Positions 13,221-18,013 of a DNA stretch of 18,013 nt are shown here, one piece after another. Origin of the DNA: UBA1195 sp045598025 (GTDB lineage: Bacteria > Bacteroidota > Bacteroidia > Bacteroidales > WCHB1-69); assembly GCA_045598025.1 (NCBI GenBank), contig JAZLLH010000047.1, forward strand, positions 1 through 18,013, written 5' to 3'. Made by a program: the position numbers and the translations under genes. Below the pieces are notes generated by a model. It was not told where the DNA came from. It saw nothing but the letters and a program-made list of their open reading frames with translations, and searched no databases. The first letter of the stretch is position 1, and every line of letters begins with the position of its first letter.

Positions 13221-13595
13221 ATGGACAAAATTAAATCATTAGCAGATCTGAAAAAGAAAAGGGAAGATCTCCGGGCGAATTTGAGTCTTCGCGAACGCGG
13301 CGACAATATGGAAAACCTGGTGCAAATCAAAGTGGCTATGGCAACCTGTGGCATTGCAGCTGGAGCCAAGCAGTTGATGGATTTTCTTATCGAGGATTTA
13401 GATAAGAAAAAAGTAGAAGCCGTCGTCATGCAGACCGGTTGCATGGGCTATTGTTCTGAAGAACCTACCATCGAAGTGAAAAAGCCGGGACAGGACGCTG
13501 TCGTATTCGGTCATGTCGATGCAAAGAAAGCCGGAGAAATTGTGGACAAGTACATTCTCAGAAATGAGTTGGTAGATGGAATTATTAAAAAATAG
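13221..13595 (+). CDS. hndB: NADP-reducing hydrogenase subunit HndB ([2Fe-2S] thioredoxin-like)
   Basis: The 124-residue protein has a charged N-terminal helix (SLADLKKKREDLRANLSL) and a thioredoxin-like ferredoxin fold with cluster residues Cys43 (MATCGIAAGAK) and Cys74/Cys78 (QTGCMGYCSEEP). The three-Cys pattern with a TCGIAAGA loop is, from memory, normal for the HndB family. It is the small accessory subunit of tetrameric Hnd-type [FeFe] hydrogenases; trimeric HydABC complexes lack it. It is the first gene of the operon, 48 bases after the -7 box, and ends 18 bases before hndC. Its precise role in the electron path is not settled. Confidence 0.9.
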   Translation: MDKIKSLADLKKKREDLRANLSLRERGDNMENLVQIKVAMATCGIAAGAKQLMDFLIEDLDKKKVEAVVMQTGCMGYCSEEPTIEVKKPGQDAVVFGHVDAKKAGEIVDKYILRNELVDGIIKK

Positions 13596-13600
13596 TAAAT

Positions 13601-13607
13601 AAGGAGG
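13601..13607 (+). promoter_or_regulatory. Canonical Shine-Dalgarno of hndC
   Basis: AAGGAGG lies 6 bases before the hndC ATG at 13614. The other hydrogenase genes and nearly all genes in the window lack such a site. Confidence 0.75.
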
Positions 13608-13613
13608 TTAACT

Positions 13614-15407
13614 ATGGCACATTATAAGTATCATATACTCTGCTGCGGCGGTACGGGTTGCAAGTCGTCCCAAAGCGGTGAAATCGTAAATAATCTGAAA
13701 CAGATTCTGGCAGAAAAGAATCTTAACGATGACGTTCAAGTGATTACCGCAGGTTGCTTTGGCTTCTGTGAAAAAGGACCGATTGTGAAGATTTTGCCGG
13801 ATAACACTTTCTATACTCAGGTCAAACCTGAAGATGCCCGTGAAATCATCGAAGAACACATTGTCAAAGGCCGTAAGGTTTCCCGTCTGTTGTATGTAAA
13901 CCCTGAAAACAAGGAACACATCTCCGATTCCAAACACATGGGATTCTACAAGAAACAGATGCGTATTGCTTTGCGTAACTGCGGTTTCATCAATCCTGAA
14001 AACATTGACGAATACATTGCCCGTGACGGTTATTCCGCTTTGGCAAAGGTTTTGGAACAGAATGACCCGGAAGCTACCATTGAAGATATCAAGAAATCCG
14101 GTCTTCGCGGACGTGGCGGTGCCGGTTTCCCGACGGGTGTAAAATGGAGTCTTTGCCGTCCGAACAAAGCTGATCAGAAATACATGATCTGCAATGCTGA
14201 CGAAGGAGACCCCGGTGCATTTATGGACCGTTCCATTCTGGAAGGTGACCCTCATACCGTGATAGAAGCCATGGCTATCGGTGGTTTCTGTATCGGAGCC
14301 ACCAAGGGTTTGATTTACATCCGTGCAGAATATCCTCTGGCTATCCACCGTTTGCAGATTGCTATCCAACAGGCTCGCGAATACGGTTTGCTGGGTAAGG
14401 ATATTTTCGGAACCGGTTTTGATTTCGATGTGGAACTGAGATACGGTGCCGGCGCATTCGTATGCGGTGAAGAAACGGCTCTGATTCATTCCATGGAAGG
14501 TCAGCGTGGTGAACCCACCTTCAAACCTCCATTCCCTGCAGTTGAAGGTTATCTGAAAAAACCGTCCAACGTGAACAACGTGGAAACCCTGGCCAATATC
14601 CCTGTGATTATCAACAAAGGTTGGGAATGGTTCTCCTCCATCGGTACGGAAAAATCCAAAGGTACGAAAGTGTTCGCTTTGGCCGGACAGATCAACAACG
14701 TCGGTCTGATTGAAGTTCCCATGGGAACCACCCTGCGTGAAATTATTTATGAAATCGGTGGCGGTATCAAAGGCGGAAAGAAATTCAAAGCCGTTCAGAC
14801 CGGTGGTCCTTCCGGCGGTTGCCTGACGGAAAAGTTCCTTGACACGCCTATTGATTATGAAAACCTGGTGGCCGCCGGTTCCATGATGGGTTCCGGAGGT
14901 ATGATCGTCATGGACGAAACATCCTGCATGGTTTCCGTGGCCAAGTTCTATCTGGACTTCACCGTGGAAGAATCCTGCGGCAAATGTTCTCCCTGCCGTA
15001 TCGGTAACAAACGTCTTTGCGAAATTCTGGACAAGATCACCAAAGGCAACGGTACCATGGAAGACCTCGAAGAATTGAGAAACCTGAGCAAGGTCATCAA
15101 AGACACTGCACTTTGCGGTCTGGGTCAGACTTCCCCGAATCCTGTGCTGTCCACTATTGACAATTTCTGGGATGAATATGTCGCTCACGTAGTGGATAAG
15201 AAATGTCCTGCCGGTCAGTGCAAAGCTCTGAAACAGTATGTTATCGATCCTGAAAAGTGCAAAGGCTGCACGGCTTGTGCAAGAAATTGCCCGGTCGGCG
15301 CTATTCACGGCACCGTCAAGAACCCGCACGAAATCGATCAGTCTGTCTGTATCAAGTGCGGTACCTGCATCGAAAAATGTAAATTTAACGCAATTAGCAT
15401 CAAATAG
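13614..15407 (+). CDS. hndC: Hydrogenase NuoF-like flavoprotein subunit HndC/HydB
   Basis: The 597-residue protein is the NAD(P)H-oxidising, FMN-bearing subunit and the likely site of electron bifurcation. Domains in order: an N-terminal thioredoxin-like [2Fe-2S] domain (CCGGTGC, then AGCFGFC); the NuoF core with GLRGRGGAGFPTGVKW (about 164-180) for FMN/NAD and CNADEGDPGAFMDR, then GAGAFVCGEETALIHSMEG; an SLBB segment; a NuoF [4Fe-4S] site ESCGKCSPCRIGNKRLC with the distal LCGLGQ Cys; and a C-terminal two-[4Fe-4S] ferredoxin (CKGCTACARNCPVGA and CIKCGTCIEKC). All expected cluster ligands are present. It follows hndB by 18 bases and precedes hndD by 13. Length and layout match electron-bifurcating group A3 partners rather than plain respiratory NuoF. 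Confidence 0.96.
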   Translation: MAHYKYHILCCGGTGCKSSQSGEIVNNLKQILAEKNLNDDVQVITAGCFGFCEKGPIVKILPDNTFYTQVKPEDAREIIEEHIVKGRKVSRLLYVNPENKEHISDSKHMGFYKKQMRIALRNCGFINPENIDEYIARDGYSALAKVLEQNDPEATIEDIKKSGLRGRGGAGFPTGVKWSLCRPNKADQKYMICNADEGDPGAFMDRSILEGDPHTVIEAMAIGGFCIGATKGLIYIRAEYPLAIHRLQIAIQQAREYGLLGKDIFGTGFDFDVELRYGAGAFVCGEETALIHSMEGQRGEPTFKPPFPAVEGYLKKPSNVNNVETLANIPVIINKGWEWFSSIGTEKSKGTKVFALAGQINNVGLIEVPMGTTLREIIYEIGGGIKGGKKFKAVQTGGPSGGCLTEKFLDTPIDYENLVAAGSMMGSGGMIVMDETSCMVSVAKFYLDFTVEESCGKCSPCRIGNKRLCEILDKITKGNGTMEDLEELRNLSKVIKDTALCGLGQTSPNPVLSTIDNFWDEYVAHVVDKKCPAGQCKALKQYVIDPEKCKGCTACARNCPVGAIHGTVKNPHEIDQSVCIKCGTCIEKCKFNAISIK

Positions 15408-15420
15408 AAAGGGATATACA

Positions 15421-17196
15421 ATGGATTTAATCAAGTTAACGATAGATAATAGAGAAGTTGAAGTGCCGAGAGGTACTACTATTCTGAAAGCTGCTCAAGG
15501 TATGGGTATTGATATCCCTACTTTGTGTCATTTTGAATTGAAAGGTCTTGGCGTTCACAATAAACCGGGTAGTTGCCGTATTTGTGTCGTGGAAGTTGCC
15601 GGACGCCGTAACCTGGCTCCTGCCTGCGTTACCGAATGCATGCCTGACATGGTGGTGAAAACCAATTCTCTCCGTGTTATCAATGCCCGTCGCACTGTGC
15701 TGGAACTGATTCTCAGCGACCATCCCAATGATTGCTTGAAGTGCGCCAAGAGCGGCAATTGCGAACTTCAGGATCTGGCCATCCGTTTCGGTATCCGTCA
15801 GAACCCGTTCGACAAAGGCGAACAGTCCCAGTATCAGATTGAAGTTTCTCCTTCCATCGTCCGTGACATGAACAAGTGCGTCATGTGCCGCCGTTGCGAA
15901 ACCATGTGCAACGAAATCCAGACTGTGGGAGCACTTTCCGCTATCAACCGTGGTTTCCCGGCCGTGGTGTCCACCGCTTTCGAGGAAAACCTGCTCAAAT
16001 CTCCCTGCGTATTCTGCGGTCAGTGCGTCGCCGTTTGCCCTGTGGGTGCTTTGACGGAAGTGGACAACACCGGAAAGATTATCCGCGACCTCAACGATCC
16101 TACCAAGAAGACCGTCGTCCAAGTGGCTCCCGCCGTGCGTGTTGCTCTCGGTGAAGAATTCGGCATGGAACCGGGTTCCATCGTAACCGGCAAGCTCACC
16201 GCAGCCTTGAAGGCCATCGGTTTCGACTACGTATTCGATACAGATTGGAGCGCTGACTTGACCATCATGGAAGAAGGTACCGAACTCATCGGCCGTCTGA
16301 CCAGTTACCTGAACGGTGACAAGAATGTCAAGATTCCGTTGATGACCTCCTGCTGCCCGGCATGGGTGAACTTCTTCGAAAAACATTTCCCGCAGCTGAG
16401 AGAATATCCTTCCACCGCAAAATCTCCTCAACAGATGTTCGGTGCCATCGCAAAGAGTTATTTTGCAGAAAAGATCAACTGCAAGCGCGAAGACATGATC
16501 AGCGTTTCCGTGATGCCTTGCGTGGCCAAGAAGTTTGAATGCGGCCGTGAAGAAATGGGTGTCAACAGCAATCCGGATGTGGATTACTCCATTACCACCC
16601 GCGAACTGGCCCGTCTGATCAAATTGTACAACATTGATTTCACCAAGCTGGAAGATGCTGAATTCGACAGCCCGCTCGGTCAATCCACGGGAGCCGCCGT
16701 TATCTTCGGTGCCACCGGTGGTGTGATGGAAGCTGCTGTACGTACCGCTTACGAAGTCATTACCGGAAGCACGCTTCCCAAGATTGATTTTGAAGAGCTC
16801 CGTGGTCTGGACGGCATCAAGGAAGCTACCATCCATGTAAAAGACGGTCTGGATTTGAATCTGGCCATCGTTTACGGTCTGGGTAATGCCCGCAAGATGC
16901 TCGAACTTATTGAAAAGGGTGAATGCAAGTACCACGCAATCGAAGTCATGGCATGTCCTGGCGGTTGTATTGACGGTGCCGGTCAACCTTATCACCACGG
17001 TGATTCCAGTCTCGTCAAAGCCCGTTGGGAAGCCACATACAGAGCTGACCGCGAACTTCCGATCCGTAAATCTCATGAAAATCCGTCTATCCAGGCTATC
17101 TACAAAGAATTCCTGGGCGAACCTTGCAGCCACAAATCACACGAATTGTTGCATACGCATTATTTCGACAAACAGACGACTGTTGAAGAAAAATAA
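15421..17196 (+). CDS. hndD: [FeFe] hydrogenase catalytic subunit HndD/HydA (group A3)
   Basis: The 591-residue protein makes or oxidises H2 at the H-cluster. It has an N-terminal [2Fe-2S] domain (Cys36, 52, 55, 69) and a His-ligated [4Fe-4S] site (His101, Cys105, 108, 114). Two further [4Fe-4S] clusters follow (CVMCRRCETMC at 153-163, CVFCGQCVAVC at 196-206). H-cluster motifs are TSCCPAW (proton-relay Cys311, ligand Cys312), MPCVAKKFE (Cys367) and ACPGGCIDGAGQP (Cys512, Cys516). The C-terminal small-subunit-like tail ends EPCSHKSHELLHTHYF. All ligands are intact. The motif-3 GGGQP is GAGQP here. The start at 15421 begins the [2Fe-2S] domain; the frame stays open for 61 codons upstream inside hndC, which I rejected. 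HydE, HydF and HydG, needed to mature it, are not in the window. Confidence 0.97.
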   Translation: MDLIKLTIDNREVEVPRGTTILKAAQGMGIDIPTLCHFELKGLGVHNKPGSCRICVVEVAGRRNLAPACVTECMPDMVVKTNSLRVINARRTVLELILSDHPNDCLKCAKSGNCELQDLAIRFGIRQNPFDKGEQSQYQIEVSPSIVRDMNKCVMCRRCETMCNEIQTVGALSAINRGFPAVVSTAFEENLLKSPCVFCGQCVAVCPVGALTEVDNTGKIIRDLNDPTKKTVVQVAPAVRVALGEEFGMEPGSIVTGKLTAALKAIGFDYVFDTDWSADLTIMEEGTELIGRLTSYLNGDKNVKIPLMTSCCPAWVNFFEKHFPQLREYPSTAKSPQQMFGAIAKSYFAEKINCKREDMISVSVMPCVAKKFECGREEMGVNSNPDVDYSITTRELARLIKLYNIDFTKLEDAEFDSPLGQSTGAAVIFGATGGVMEAAVRTAYEVITGSTLPKIDFEELRGLDGIKEATIHVKDGLDLNLAIVYGLGNARKMLELIEKGECKYHAIEVMACPGGCIDGAGQPYHHGDSSLVKARWEATYRADRELPIRKSHENPSIQAIYKEFLGEPCSHKSHELLHTHYFDKQTTVEEK

Positions 17197-17220
17197 TTAA
17201 CAAGAAAAATTTTAAGATCT

Positions 17221-17721
17221 ATGGATAAAATCGTTGTAAAATTAAATAAAGATGTCAGAAATAAAATTATTGAAATCTGCAATAGTTTCAATAATCAGCC
17301 TGGCGAATTGATCAATGTATTGCATCAGACGCAGGATTATCTCGGTTATCTTCCTGCAGAAGTACAGGAACTGATAGCAGAACAGTTGAATGTTCCTACG
17401 TCCAAGGTTTATGGTGTGGTATCCTTCTACTCCTTCTTCACTATGACTCCGAAGGGTAAATATTCCATTTCCGTGTGCTTGGGTACTGCCTGCTATGTCC
17501 GTGGTGCTGAAAAGGTATTGGATGCCTTTAAGAAAGAACTCGGACTGGAAGTCGGTCAGACCTCCGAGGACGGTCTGTTCTCTCTTACCTGCCTGCGTTG
17601 TGTTGGTGCCTGCGGTCTGGCTCCTGTTGCCATGGTCGGTGACAAGGTGTACGGCCGTCTGACTCCTGCCGATGTCAAAGGCATTGTGCAAGAATACAGA
17701 GACAAAGAAGGTCTGAAATAA
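17221..17721 (+). CDS. hndA: Hydrogenase NuoE-like subunit HndA/HydC
   Basis: This 166-residue NuoE-family protein carries one [2Fe-2S] cluster in a thioredoxin-like domain. An N-terminal helical part (ELINVLHQTQDYLGYLP, VPTSKVYGVVSFYSFF) is followed by the ligands in CLGTACYVRGA and CLRCVGACGLAPV, which give the NuoE C-x4-C and C-x3-C pattern. It passes electrons between the flavin subunit HndC and the rest of the complex. It is the last gene of the operon, 24 bases after hndD, and a strong terminator follows. In Desulfovibrio hndABCD it is the first gene; here it has moved to the end. Full length for the family. Confidence 0.95.
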   Translation: MDKIVVKLNKDVRNKIIEICNSFNNQPGELINVLHQTQDYLGYLPAEVQELIAEQLNVPTSKVYGVVSFYSFFTMTPKGKYSISVCLGTACYVRGAEKVLDAFKKELGLEVGQTSEDGLFSLTCLRCVGACGLAPVAMVGDKVYGRLTPADVKGIVQEYRDKEGLK

Positions 17722-17739
17722 TTCAGATATACCAATGTG

Positions 17740-17771
17740 AAAGGGCGCTCATAGAGCGCCCTTTTTTTTTG
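17740..17771 (+). terminator. Rho-independent terminator of the hydrogenase operon
   Basis: AAAGGGCGCTC (17740-17750) pairs perfectly with GAGCGCCCTTT (17754-17764) around a 3-base ATA loop. The pairing Ts run on into a longer T-run that reaches about 17770. It is GC-rich, compact and the strongest terminator in the window. Confidence 0.95.
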
Positions 17772-17855
17772 TTTTCTGACTATTGGCCTATGCTTTCTGC
17801 TTGGTTAAGATTTTTTTTATTTTTTTAAATACATAGTATATATTCTGTTTATTTG

Positions 17856-17863
17856 TATATTTG
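17856..17863 (+). promoter_or_regulatory. -7 promoter box of the last gene
   Basis: TATATTTG fits TAnnTTTG and lies 39 bases before the ATG at 17903, in an AT-rich stretch following the hydrogenase terminator. No convincing -33 element is seen. Confidence 0.6.
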
Positions 17864-17902
17864 CAGACACAAAAAGCAGACAACCCATAAAAACAAACAG
17901 TC

Positions 17903-18013
17903 ATGCAAACCTTCAAAACAGGCAAATCCGTACTGCTGACCCTCATCTTATTCTCCGCATCCTTCTGCTTCGCGCTGTATGCAGTCAGGGGCACGGTCTA
18001 TCCCGGCCGTACG
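17903..18013 (+). CDS. Exported protein, N-terminal fragment, function unknown
   Basis: ATG at 17903 opens a frame that runs off the window, giving 37 codons. It starts MQTFKTGKSVLLTLILFSAS and continues FCFALYAV, a basic N-terminus plus hydrophobic core typical of a Sec signal peptide or a membrane anchor. The visible start of the mature part is RGTVYPGRT. A Bacteroidota -7 box lies 39 bases upstream and the strong hydrogenase terminator lies before that, so it is a separate transcription unit. Too little is visible to name a family. Confidence 0.6.
   Translation, partial: MQTFKTGKSVLLTLILFSASFCFALYAVRGTVYPGRT

Noticed and set aside
15238..15420. In-frame extension of hndD by 61 codons
   Set aside because: It lies inside the ferredoxin-coding end of hndC and shows no family similarity; the [2Fe-2S] domain starts at 15421.
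13608..17133. Long minus-strand open frames opposite hndC and hndD
   Set aside because: They are antisense shadows caused by strong codon bias; no recognisable motifs, and the plus-strand genes are certain.

Overview
The window looks like a chromosomal segment of a member of the Bacteroidota, most likely order Bacteroidales. Three things suggest this: the -7 promoter boxes of the TAnnTTTG type (before the tRNA genes, the zapA operon and the hydrogenase operon), AT-rich translation leaders that mostly lack a Shine-Dalgarno sequence, and the gene families present (SPOR protein, OmpA-like/TPR lipoprotein, HMA-domain exported protein). I cannot resolve genus from the sequence alone. Nearly everything is ordinary core-genome content. 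No insertion sequence, phage, CRISPR array or clear integration scar is visible.

Left part (1-2561): a partial exported protein and hflX (ribosome-associated GTPase) lie on the minus strand. rnz (RNase Z) is divergent on the plus strand and is unusually short, lacking the segment where the tRNA-binding exosite arm normally sits. From here on every gene is on the plus strand.

Cell division / RNA turnover block (2653-8252): a promoter, a small coiled-coil protein, zapA, a structured noncoding RNA of about 190 nt that I read as 6S RNA, and rny (RNase Y). A tightly packed run follows: sodium:solute symporter, exported HMA-domain protein with a Cys/His-rich tail, and an exported beta-lactamase-fold serine hydrolase that apparently starts at TTG behind a strong Shine-Dalgarno.

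tRNA block (8312-9836): tRNA-Pro(CGG) and tRNA-Arg(UCT) with encoded CCA, dprA, then tRNA-Cys(GCA) without encoded CCA. The two tRNA units share a near-identical promoter/leader.

Envelope block (9872-13133): SPOR-domain protein, OmpA-like/TPR lipoprotein with its own terminator, a lysophospholipid acyltransferase-like protein and yidD, closed by a strong terminator.

Hydrogenase block (13165-17771): a complete four-gene operon, hndB-hndC-hndD-hndA, for an NAD(P)-linked, probably electron-bifurcating group A3 [FeFe] hydrogenase, with its own -7 box and strong terminator. HndA and HndB carry thioredoxin-like [2Fe-2S] domains, HndC is the NuoF-like flavin subunit and HndD the H-cluster subunit. 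Together they would couple NAD(P)H and reduced ferredoxin to H2, which fits a strictly fermentative anaerobe. No maturases (HydEFG) are in the window. The last 110 bases start a new exported protein behind its own -7 box.

I found no clearly new multi-gene system. The observations most worth checking are the arm-less RNase Z, the zapA / 6S-like RNA / rny arrangement with an (AT)7 tract abutting the rny start, the degenerate HMA protein with a metal-binding-like tail, and the rearranged Hnd gene order.
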